Made by a program: the position numbers and the translations under genes. Below, one piece after another: positions 1 to 5,905 of a DNA stretch of 5,906 bases. Each line of letters starts with the position of its first letter. The first letter of the stretch is position 1. Source of the DNA: Allomuricauda sp. (lineage in GTDB: Bacteria; Bacteroidota; Bacteroidia; Flavobacteriales; Flavobacteriaceae); NCBI GenBank assembly GCA_028289745.1, contig JANQOD010000074.1, positions 1 through 5,906 of the forward strand, given 5' to 3'. The notes under the pieces are model-generated. The model saw only the letters and a program-made list of their open reading frames with translations, did not search any database and had not been told where the DNA came from.

Positions 1-2
1 GC

Positions 3-239
3 AATGAGGGCAAAACTTTGAAAATTACCAAGCAGAATCCTGCCATTTTTTCAGAAGGGGCCTGGGTGCAGTTTCTCTTTCTTTTAAAATTTTGGATGGG
101 AGATTCTTCACCCCGATTTGAAAAGACCGACATGGCCATCGAAAAATCGGTGACCACGATATTCGATGTGTTCGACAATACCCCTTTGGACAGTATTATC
201 GACCTTGGGAAATTTCTTTACAAAGAAACCTTTGCATAA
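3..239 (+). CDS. TetR-family transcriptional regulator, C-terminal part only (5' end outside window)
   Basis: The reading frame is open from the first base of the window to a TAA stop, so this is the 3' end of a longer gene; 78 codons are visible. The in-frame TTG at 18 is not taken as a start because the frame continues upstream of it. The visible part is helical, with an aromatic segment (GAWVQFLFLLKFWMGD, about residues 19-34), then FEKTDMAIEKSV and a leucine/isoleucine-rich end (DSIIDLGKFLYKETFA). This pattern resembles the ligand-binding and dimerisation domain of Bacteroidota TetR-type regulators as I remember them. The DNA-binding helix-turn-helix would lie off the left edge, so the family call is not proven here. 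It ends six bases before the ATG of the ABC1 kinase gene, which implies one operon. A regulator of its own operon is the simplest inference. It could instead be an unrelated small helical protein. Confidence 0.66.
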   Translation, partial: NEGKTLKITKQNPAIFSEGAWVQFLFLLKFWMGDSSPRFEKTDMAIEKSVTTIFDVFDNTPLDSIIDLGKFLYKETFA

Positions 240-245
240 TTGATC

Positions 246-1556
246 ATGAAGACCCTTGACAGTATTCCTACCGGAAAAATTGAACGTGCCGGCAAGTTGG
301 TGAAGACAGGGGTCAAGATTGGTGGCAATTATGTGAAATATTATGGTAAGAAACTGGTCAATCCAGATTTGACAAAAGACGAGTTGAATGAAAACAATGC
401 CAGTGATATCTACAATGGCCTGAAGAGTCTTAAGGGCAGCGCCCTTAAAGTGGCCCAAATGTTGAGCATGGAGAAAAATCTTCTGCCCAAGGCGTATGTA
501 GAAAAGTTTTCGCTGTCTCAATTCTCGGTTCCACCCCTTTCTGCGCCATTGGTGCGCAAGACCTTTAAAGAATACTTCGGCAAGTATCCGGAAGCATTGT
601 TTGATGCCTTTGAAAAAGATTCAGTCAATGCCGCCAGTATTGGGCAGGTGCACCGCGCCCAAAAAGATGGTATGGAGCTCGCGGTGAAAATACAATATCC
701 TGGGGTAGCCCAAAGTATAAGCAGCGATTTGGCCATTGTGAAGCCCATCGCCATTCGTATGTTCAATTTACAGGGAAAAGATTCTGACAAATACTTCAAA
801 GAGGTTGAAGGAAAACTGATCGAAGAGACGAACTACCTTCTTGAACTGCAGCAGAGCCAAGAAATAACCCAGGCTTGTGGGGTCATTCCCAATATTGAAT
901 TCCCCAAGTATTATCCTGAACTGTCAAGTGAGCGCATTTTGACCATGGACTGGATGACTGGCCGGCATTTGGGAGAGTTTGTCAAAACCGATTTTTCACA
1001 GGAAACCGGAAACAAGATAGGGCAGGCCCTTTGGGATTTTTACATGTTTCAGATCCACATACTGCGAAAAGTACATGCCGATCCCCATCCCGGTAATTTT
1101 TTGATCAACGATGAAGAAAAACTGATTGCCATTGATTTTGGCTGTATCAAGAAAATACCGAATGAGTTCTATGAGCCTTACTTCGAACTGGCCCAGAAAG
1201 ACAATATCGACGATGACCGGGTATTCATGAAAAAGCTCTACGAACTTGAAATTCTCACCCAGACAGACTCTAAAGAAGAATTGCGGTTCTTTAAGGCACT
1301 TTTTAAAGAAATGCTGACCATTTTTACCTCACCGTTCAATGGGGAGGTATTTGACTTTGGTTCACCCATTTTTTGGAACAAAATCGCTGATTTGGGCGAA
1401 AGGTATTCAAAAGACGAACAGATTCGAAAAATGAACGGCAACAGGGGATCAAAGCACTTTCTGTACATGAACCGTACATTTTTTGGGCTTTACAACCTGC
1501 TTCATGATCTACGGGCCAAGGTCGAGGTCAATAATTTTAGAAAATATCTTGATTGA
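246..1556 (+). CDS. ABC1/AarF/UbiB-family atypical protein kinase-like ATPase
   Basis: Members of this family are protein-kinase-like ATPases that support isoprenoid lipid metabolism (UbiB in E. coli, COQ8 in mitochondria). The 436 residues run in the family order. A basic amphipathic start (KIERAGKLVKTGVKIGG) comes first. Next is the KxGQ-type helix, here KVAQMLS at 68-74. The alanine-rich loop reads NAASIGQVH at 128-136, followed by the nucleotide-binding lysine in AVKIQYPGV (K148), a conserved acidic EETNYLLE near 193-200, the catalytic loop HADPHPGN (D279, N284) and the metal-binding DFG (D297). All ATP-handling residues are present, so it should be active. Two things differ from the textbook members: the KxGQ glycine is alanine, and the C-terminus lacks the pair of membrane helices that end E. 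coli UbiB. I chose ATG 246; TTG 240, directly after the upstream stop, would add two residues. Bacteroidota use menaquinone, so a ubiquinone role is unlikely and the substrate is unknown. Confidence 0.93.
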   Translation: MKTLDSIPTGKIERAGKLVKTGVKIGGNYVKYYGKKLVNPDLTKDELNENNASDIYNGLKSLKGSALKVAQMLSMEKNLLPKAYVEKFSLSQFSVPPLSAPLVRKTFKEYFGKYPEALFDAFEKDSVNAASIGQVHRAQKDGMELAVKIQYPGVAQSISSDLAIVKPIAIRMFNLQGKDSDKYFKEVEGKLIEETNYLLELQQSQEITQACGVIPNIEFPKYYPELSSERILTMDWMTGRHLGEFVKTDFSQETGNKIGQALWDFYMFQIHILRKVHADPHPGNFLINDEEKLIAIDFGCIKKIPNEFYEPYFELAQKDNIDDDRVFMKKLYELEILTQTDSKEELRFFKALFKEMLTIFTSPFNGEVFDFGSPIFWNKIADLGERYSKDEQIRKMNGNRGSKHFLYMNRTFFGLYNLLHDLRAKVEVNNFRKYLD

Positions 1557-1557
1557 C

Positions 1558-4005
1558 CTAGCGTTTTTGTCCTGAAGACTCCTCTACTGGTGCCGTCTCG
1601 GCATTCTTCGTATATTTTTCAAGCCATTGGTCTTGCTCCCAGAGCAAATGTAAAATACTTTCCTTGGCCCTATATCCATGGCTTTCTTTTGGTAGCATGA
1701 CCAAGCGCACCGTGGCGCCCAAACCTTTCAAGGCATTGAAATACCTTTCGCTCTGCATAGGGTAGGTACCTGAATTATTGTCAGCTTCACCATGTATCAG
1801 CAATAACGGGGTCTTCATTTTTTCGGCATGCATAAAAGGCGACATGGTATAGTAAACCTCTGGTGCTTCCCAATAATTGCGTTCTTCACTTTGAAAACCA
1901 AATGGGGTCAAAGTTCGGTTATAGGCCCCACTTCGTGCGATTCCCGCAGCAAAAAGATCGGAATGTGACAACAGGTTTGCCACCATAAATGCGCCATAGC
2001 TATGGCCGCCTACGGCAACTCGGTCTTTGTCGATGTAACCAAGGGCATCGACCGCATCAATGGCCGCTTTTGCATTGGCCACCAGTTGGGTTCTAAACGT
2101 ATCGTTGGGTTGTTCATCTCCTTCACCGATGATGGGAAAAGCGGCATCATCCAGAACAACATAGCCTTTGGTGACCCAATAAATGGGCGAACCCCAATAT
2201 GGGTAGGTGAACTCATTTGGGTTTTGGGTGTTCTGTGATGCACTGTTCTTGTCTTTGTATTCTCGGGGGTATGCCCAAAGGATCATGGGCATTTTTTCTT
2301 TTTTAGATGTATCATGGCCCACTGGCAAATAGAGGGTTCCGGTAAGTTCGAGGCCGTCTTCACGATTATAGGTGATAACCTCTTTATGCACATTTTGAAG
2401 ACTTTTGAATGGATTTTCAAAATCAGTGAGTTGTACTGTGGCTTTTTTCTTAACTAAGCTTTTGAAGTAAAAATTCGGAAATTCGTTTGGTGATTCAATC
2501 AGCGCCAACAGTTCATCTTTATCGATATTATAATCGATCAACCGCTCTTTTTTTCCTTCGAGTTTTGAAGTGTACAGACGGATTTTTTTCTGGGTTTTTA
2601 GATTTATTTTGTCAGCGAAAGGAAACTGTCCGCTTTCAGTAAACCCGTCTCCCAGCAGATAAGCATCATTTCCTTTTAAGGCCAACACCTGTACTCCATT
2701 TTTGTTACGCTTTGTAACAAAACGACCTGGGTCAGAATATCTATCTTGATAATTTCTGTCTGAAATGATTTTCGGAGTTTCTTCACCGTATGAAGGATTG
2801 AAAAGATAGGTCTTGGTATTACGATTGTTCCACCAGTAATCATATGCGATGGCCATTTTGTCATTTCCCCAATTGATCCATCGAAAACGATTTTTGATTT
2901 TAAGCAAACTTTTTGGGTTTGCCGTGAATGGGGCCTCCAATTCAAAAATTTCATCTCGGTATTCTACCTCGTTTTCAGGGTCACCACCATCTAAGGCTTC
3001 AGTGTAATAAAGTGTTGAAGGCCTATCATTTCGCCAATTCACATTGCGCATACCTGTTCGAACGGCCATGAATCCTTTGGGCAAATCTTCTATCAAAGGC
3101 ACTTCGAGCAAGGTGGTGACCAAACCGCCGTCATTTTTGTAGATATTGGTAGTAAAAGGAAACCTGTAATAGGGCACCAAATAAGAGAATGGCTTTTCTA
3201 TTGTTGTGACCATCACATAATTGCCATCGGGTGAAAAGCCGATGCTGCTATAAAGGTCAGCTTTTTTCCAGAGCTTCTTGCTACCATCCAATGCAACGCG
3301 GTATAGGGTTGAACGTGCCAGCTGCTCGAAATTAAATTCATCGTTCGGGTTTTTCAACAGATCTTGATAGGTGCGGTTTTGTGCTTTTTTGCCATCGTTT
3401 GAAGAAATGGTGGGTCCCTGAGGTACCGCCTCTGAAGCATTGATCAATGGCATACGATTTTCAGGTAACAATTTTACCAATATTGACTGCCCGTCTTTGA
3501 ACCAGTTGATGGCATCGCGCATATTTACATTCATATTCGGACCCGTCAATTTTTTGGCAGAGGCCGATGCAATGTCGATTATCCACAGCTCTACGCCGTC
3601 TTGAGTGGTATTGGTCATGGCTACCTTACTTTGGTCAGGTGACCAGCTATAATTTGCCAAACGGGCATTTTTGGGCAGACCTTCTACCTGTACGGCTTGG
3701 TCATCGCCCTTTTTTTGCACCTTGACATTGTTGTAGTAATTGGTTCGGCTTCCAATATTGGTCTTCGGATTGATACGAAGCCCGGCCAAACGCATCTCTT
3801 TTTCAGAAAGTTCAGCAATGCTCTTGTATTGATTTCGGTATAGCAAAACCATATAACTCCCATCATCGGCGAGTCGAACCGAAGGTGCCAAAGGGGCATC
3901 GACAAGTTGTAAAATTTCTTCTGATGGTTTTTGGTAGGTGAGTTTTTCTTGAGCGTTTAAGAAAACGATGAATAAAAATGTTAAAAGAACTGAGAGTTTT
4001 TTCAT
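1558..4005 (-). CDS. Secreted S9-family serine peptidase, glutamyl endopeptidase (S9D)-like
   Basis: This is an 815-residue exported alpha/beta-hydrolase peptidase, likely periplasmic. Residues 1-18 form a Sec signal peptide: two lysines, a hydrophobic core, and probable cleavage after LNA before Q19. There is no lipobox cysteine. Residues of about 40-520 are beta-propeller-like, with WSPDQSKVAM (121-130) and FSPDGNYVMV (257-266) as blade-type motifs. The catalytic domain fills about 540-800. Its nucleophile elbow is GGHSYGAFM (S669), the aspartate is in HGEADNNSG (D742) and the histidine is in PKESHGY (H776), so the triad is complete. GHSYGA instead of GxSxGG, together with IARSGAYNRTLTPFGF (689-704), matches from memory the plant plastid glutamyl endopeptidase CGEP more than prolyl oligopeptidase or DPP-IV. 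Cleavage after glutamate is inferred, not shown. No type IX secretion C-terminal domain is visible. The start ATG is set by the signal peptide. The gene is divergent from the fabH-like gene and convergent with the kinase gene. Confidence 0.94.
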   Translation of the reverse strand: MKKLSVLLTFLFIVFLNAQEKLTYQKPSEEILQLVDAPLAPSVRLADDGSYMVLLYRNQYKSIAELSEKEMRLAGLRINPKTNIGSRTNYYNNVKVQKKGDDQAVQVEGLPKNARLANYSWSPDQSKVAMTNTTQDGVELWIIDIASASAKKLTGPNMNVNMRDAINWFKDGQSILVKLLPENRMPLINASEAVPQGPTISSNDGKKAQNRTYQDLLKNPNDEFNFEQLARSTLYRVALDGSKKLWKKADLYSSIGFSPDGNYVMVTTIEKPFSYLVPYYRFPFTTNIYKNDGGLVTTLLEVPLIEDLPKGFMAVRTGMRNVNWRNDRPSTLYYTEALDGGDPENEVEYRDEIFELEAPFTANPKSLLKIKNRFRWINWGNDKMAIAYDYWWNNRNTKTYLFNPSYGEETPKIISDRNYQDRYSDPGRFVTKRNKNGVQVLALKGNDAYLLGDGFTESGQFPFADKINLKTQKKIRLYTSKLEGKKERLIDYNIDKDELLALIESPNEFPNFYFKSLVKKKATVQLTDFENPFKSLQNVHKEVITYNREDGLELTGTLYLPVGHDTSKKEKMPMILWAYPREYKDKNSASQNTQNPNEFTYPYWGSPIYWVTKGYVVLDDAAFPIIGEGDEQPNDTFRTQLVANAKAAIDAVDALGYIDKDRVAVGGHSYGAFMVANLLSHSDLFAAGIARSGAYNRTLTPFGFQSEERNYWEAPEVYYTMSPFMHAEKMKTPLLLIHGEADNNSGTYPMQSERYFNALKGLGATVRLVMLPKESHGYRAKESILHLLWEQDQWLEKYTKNAETAPVEESSGQKR
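1591..1619 (+). terminator. Possible intrinsic terminator for the ABC1 kinase gene, inside the 3' end of the peptidase gene
   Basis: TGCCG (1591-1595), a TCT loop and CGGCA (1599-1603) form a perfect five-pair GC-rich stem. A T-rich stretch ending in TTTTT (1615-1619) follows on the plus strand. It lies 35 bases past the kinase stop codon, within coding sequence read on the opposite strand. The stem is short and the T-run is interrupted (TTCTTCGTATATTTTT), so this is weak evidence. It is listed because the two convergent genes leave no other room for a terminator. Confidence 0.27.
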
Positions 4006-4118
4006 GATAGTATCGTTGAATTGGCTTTTACATAAAAAGTATCTCTAAAAATAACGGTTTTTAAGGGAAAGCGGAATACATGAAGATGTTTTTTGACAAG
4101 GATCAAGAAAATATTCTG

Positions 4119-4151
4119 TTGGTAAATTGATACGATATGCCTTTATTTTCG
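4119..4151 (+). promoter_or_regulatory. Tentative Bacteroidota-type promoter for the fabH-like gene
   Basis: TTG at 4119-4121 and TATTTTCG at 4144-4151 are 22 bases apart. TATTTTCG matches seven of eight positions of the flavobacterial -7 consensus TAnnTTTG, and the spacing is within the range known for Flavobacterium (about 17-23). Transcription would start near 4158, giving a leader of roughly 80 bases that contains the inverted repeat at 4211-4227. A competing -7 candidate, TATATTTT at 4175-4182, lacks an upstream TTG. The call is weak because the region is AT-rich. Confidence 0.22.
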
Positions 4152-4210
4152 ATCTTTTTTCTTTCTAGTAGGGATATATTTTTTACTTTACATATTGCAT
4201 AGATGGTTCT

Positions 4211-4227
4211 TTATTGAGAATCAATAA
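4211..4227. promoter_or_regulatory. Perfect 17-base inverted repeat just upstream of the fabH-like gene (candidate operator or leader hairpin)
   Basis: TTATTGA (4211-4217) and TCAATAA (4221-4227) are exact reverse complements separated by GAA. The size and symmetry suit the operator of a dimeric regulator such as a TetR-type protein. The repeat ends five bases before the ATG at 4233 and eleven before the ATG at 4239, so a bound protein would block transcript entry. If transcribed, it could form an AT-rich hairpin over the ribosome-binding region. No regulator is identified, and the function is inferred from position and symmetry alone. Confidence 0.4.
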
Positions 4228-4238
4228 CTTGTATGTTC

Positions 4239-5246
4239 ATGTACAATTCAAAAATAATAGGTCTTGGCCATTTTGTACCCGAAAACGTAGTCACCAATGA
4301 TGATTTATCAAAAGTGATGGATACCAGTGACGAATGGATACAAGAGCGAACAGGGATCCAAGAACGCCGTCATGTCATCAAGGGTGATGACACTACTACT
4401 TCTATGGGGGTAAAAGCTGCCAAAATTGCCATTGAGCGGGCAGGAATCGATAAAGACGATATTGACTTCATCATTTTTGCTACCTTGAGTCCAGACTATT
4501 ATTTTCCTGGGCCAGGGGTATTGGTACAACGAGATTTGGATATCAAGACGGTTGGGGCCCTCGATGTGCGCAACCAGTGTTCGGGCTTTGTTTATGGGCT
4601 TTCTGTTGCCGATCAATACGTGAAGAGCGGTATGTACAAAAATGTGCTGGTCATTGGTTCTGAACTACATTCTCATGGTTTGGATATGACCACTCGGGGC
4701 CGCGGGGTGTCCGTAATTTTTGGCGACGGTGCCGGTGCCGCTGTGGTCAGTAGGGAAGAGGATGCTTCTAAGGGCATTCTCTCTTCACACTTACATTCTG
4801 AGGGGCAACACGCCGAAGAACTGTCTTTGATAGCTCCTGGAATGGGCAAGCGTTGGGTTATCGACATCATTGAAGACAACGACCCAAACGATGAATCGTA
4901 CTATCCTTACATGAATGGGCAGTTTGTTTTCAAAAACGCCGTGGTACGCTTTATCGAGGTCATCATGGAAGGATTACAAAAGAACGGTCTGCAACCGTCA
5001 GATATCGATATGTTGATTCCGCATCAGGCAAATCTTCGTATCTCACAATTCGTACAAAAGAAATTCGGCCTTACAGATAATCAAGTATTCAACAATATCA
5101 CGCACTACGGTAATACTACGGCGGCCTCGATACCCATTGCACTCACCGAAGCTTGGGAAGAAGGTAAAATCAAAGATGGTGATCTGGTGGTGCTTGCTGC
5201 CTTTGGCAGTGGGTTTACTTGGGGCAGTGTAATCATTAGATGGTAG
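4239..5246 (+). CDS. fabH: Beta-ketoacyl-ACP synthase III (FabH-type)
   Basis: FabH enzymes are cytosolic thiolase-fold condensing enzymes. They join an acyl-CoA starter to malonyl-ACP to begin fatty acid synthesis. The 335 residues carry the whole signature: DTSDEWIQERTG near the start (the Trp and Arg correspond to the CoA-contacting W32 and R36 of E. coli FabH), the nucleophile in RNQCSGF (C114), the IPHQANLRI histidine (H262), the HYGNTTAAS asparagine (N292) and a glycine-rich FGSGFTWGS end. The Cys-His-Asn triad is complete. Compared from memory with the 317-residue E. coli enzyme, there are extra residues around 203-222, between LSLIAPG and NGQFVFK, rich in Asp, Glu, Asn and Tyr. I chose ATG 4239 because homologues I recall begin MYNSKIIGLG; ATG 4233 would add two residues. 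The usual rpmF/plsX neighbours are absent, so this may be a second FabH. A starter preference for branched acyl-CoA is plausible in this phylum but not visible. Confidence 0.92.
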   Translation: MYNSKIIGLGHFVPENVVTNDDLSKVMDTSDEWIQERTGIQERRHVIKGDDTTTSMGVKAAKIAIERAGIDKDDIDFIIFATLSPDYYFPGPGVLVQRDLDIKTVGALDVRNQCSGFVYGLSVADQYVKSGMYKNVLVIGSELHSHGLDMTTRGRGVSVIFGDGAGAAVVSREEDASKGILSSHLHSEGQHAEELSLIAPGMGKRWVIDIIEDNDPNDESYYPYMNGQFVFKNAVVRFIEVIMEGLQKNGLQPSDIDMLIPHQANLRISQFVQKKFGLTDNQVFNNITHYGNTTAASIPIALTEAWEEGKIKDGDLVVLAAFGSGFTWGSVIIRW

Positions 5247-5250
5247 AATT

Positions 5251-5793
5251 ATGGGCAAACGCATGTCTAAACTGACCCCCAGGCTTATAGATTTCATCGA
5301 AGGGCAGCATCTTTTTTTTGTCGCCACGGCGATGAATGCAGGGCATATCAATCTTTCACCTAAGGGATTGGAATCTTTCAAGGTCATCAATGCACAAAAA
5401 GTTGTTTGGATGAATTTGACCGGTAGCGGAAATGAAACCGCTACCCATTTGATGCATGATGGGCGTATGACCATTATGTTCTGTGCTTTTGAAGGCGCGC
5501 CAATGATCCTTAGACTTTATGGTACCGCTAGGGCCTACCATAAGTACGATGGTTCGTGGAATGAGTATATCGCACTTTTTCCTGAGATGACAGGGGCAAG
5601 GCAATTGGTCGAGATGCAGATCGACCTGGTACAGATTTCATGCGGTTTCGGAGTGCCATTGATGGCGTATAGACAACAACGCCAAGAATTGGTCAACTGG
5701 GCCGAAGAAAAAGGGGAGAAAGGAATAGAAGAATATTGGGAAAAGAAGAATATGACAAGTCTTGATGGTCATGAGACCAACATATTCGAATAA
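5251..5793 (+). CDS. Pyridoxamine 5'-phosphate oxidase-like flavin-binding protein
   Basis: This is a 180-residue protein of the PNPOx-like split-barrel fold, which usually binds FMN as a dimer. The pattern HLFFVATA (20-27), INLSPKG (33-39), VVWMNLTGSGNETATHL (51-67), GRMTIMFCAFEG (71-82) and ILRLYGTARAYH (86-97) is typical of the broad putative-PNPOx family. The first half forms the barrel strands. SPKG, the LTGSGNETATHL stretch and R88-Y90-G91 lie where flavin phosphate contacts usually fall. It is shorter than true PdxH (218 residues in E. coli) and I do not see PdxH's substrate-binding C-terminus, so vitamin B6 oxidation is unlikely. Its real substrate is unknown. The ATG lies four bases after the fabH stop, which suggests one transcript and translational coupling. 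An ATG at 5263 is a possible later start. The C-terminal third is charged and helical (EEKGEKGIEEYWEKKN) and ends near a family-like NMTSLDG. Confidence 0.86.
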   Translation: MGKRMSKLTPRLIDFIEGQHLFFVATAMNAGHINLSPKGLESFKVINAQKVVWMNLTGSGNETATHLMHDGRMTIMFCAFEGAPMILRLYGTARAYHKYDGSWNEYIALFPEMTGARQLVEMQIDLVQISCGFGVPLMAYRQQRQELVNWAEEKGEKGIEEYWEKKNMTSLDGHETNIFE

Positions 5794-5796
5794 AAC

Positions 5797-5823
5797 AAAA
5801 CCCCGATAAAATCGGGGTTTTTT
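5797..5823. terminator. Intrinsic terminator after the fabH-flavoprotein operon, probably bidirectional
   Basis: CCCCGAT (5801-5807), loop AAA, and ATCGGGG (5811-5817) form a perfect seven-pair stem. The flanking AAAA (5797-5800) and TTTT (5818-5821) can extend it to eleven pairs. Six T residues (5818-5823) follow on the plus strand. It begins three bases after the flavoprotein stop codon. The A-run on the left gives a short U-tract on the other strand too, so it may also stop a convergent gene entering from the right. Confidence 0.93.
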
Positions 5824-5875
5824 ATTGATAAGCCTTAAAAAGAACTAACCAACCAATATTCAGCATCAAGGCAAA

Positions 5876-5905
5876 TCAATAGTCTTTATAAAATTCCGCC
5901 ACCGG
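5876..5905 (-). CDS. Possible 3' end of a convergent minus-strand gene (nine codons visible)
   Basis: Read on the minus strand from the right edge, one frame gives PVAEFYKDY followed by a TGA stop at 5876-5878. A stop about 50 bases before a terminator with A-runs on both sides suits a convergent gene. With only nine codons, coding cannot be shown: the other two minus frames also run from the edge to a nearby stop (AGGGIL and RWRNFIKTIDLP). No function is assigned. Confidence 0.28.
   Translation of the reverse strand, partial: PVAEFYKDY

Larger units (their letters stand above)
4006..4232. other. AT-rich divergent intergenic region between the peptidase and fabH-like genes
   Basis: These 227 bases hold both 5' regions. 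I find no open reading frame or RNA gene here. For the minus-strand peptidase gene, TACTTTTT (complement of 4034-4041) and TATTTTTA (complement of 4046-4053) each match seven of eight positions of the Bacteroidota -7 element TAnnTTTG. Neither has a TTG at the usual distance upstream, so I do not call a promoter. In DNA this rich in A and T such matches arise easily by chance. The plus-strand side carries the separately listed promoter candidate and inverted repeat. Confidence 0.6.

Noticed and set aside
108..521. 137-codon minus-strand open frame over the TetR end and the start of the kinase gene
   Set aside because: It overlaps two supported plus-strand genes, and its protein (His, Phe and Ile rich) has no family likeness.
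2002..2238. 78-codon plus-strand open frame inside the peptidase gene
   Set aside because: It is antisense to the catalytic-domain codons around S669, whose conservation explains the open frame.
2676..2954. 92-codon minus-strand frame inside the peptidase gene
   Set aside because: It is in another frame of the same strand as the peptidase, has no independent start signal, and gives no recognisable protein.
1558..4005. Assignment of the peptidase as DPP-IV or prolyl oligopeptidase proper
   Set aside because: The nucleophile motif GGHSYGAFM and the flanking SGAYNRTLTPFG suit the S9D branch better, and the GxSxGG form usual in those enzymes is absent.
4046..4063. Inverted repeat TAAAAA-N6-TTTTTA in the divergent intergenic region
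   Set aside because: It is an A/T-only stem of six pairs, expected by chance in such DNA, and is not placed to end or control either gene clearly.
4308..4616. 102-codon minus-strand open frame inside the fabH-like gene
   Set aside because: It is a shadow of the conserved synthase reading frame, without domain or promoter support.
5043..5474. 143-codon minus-strand open frame across the fabH/flavoprotein junction
   Set aside because: It lies antisense to two well-supported genes, has no recognisable domain, and its composition reads as the reverse of conserved plus-strand codons.
5251..5793. Assignment of the flavoprotein as pdxH (vitamin B6 salvage)
   Set aside because: It is shorter than PdxH and I do not see that enzyme's C-terminal substrate-binding region; only the general FMN-binding fold is supported.
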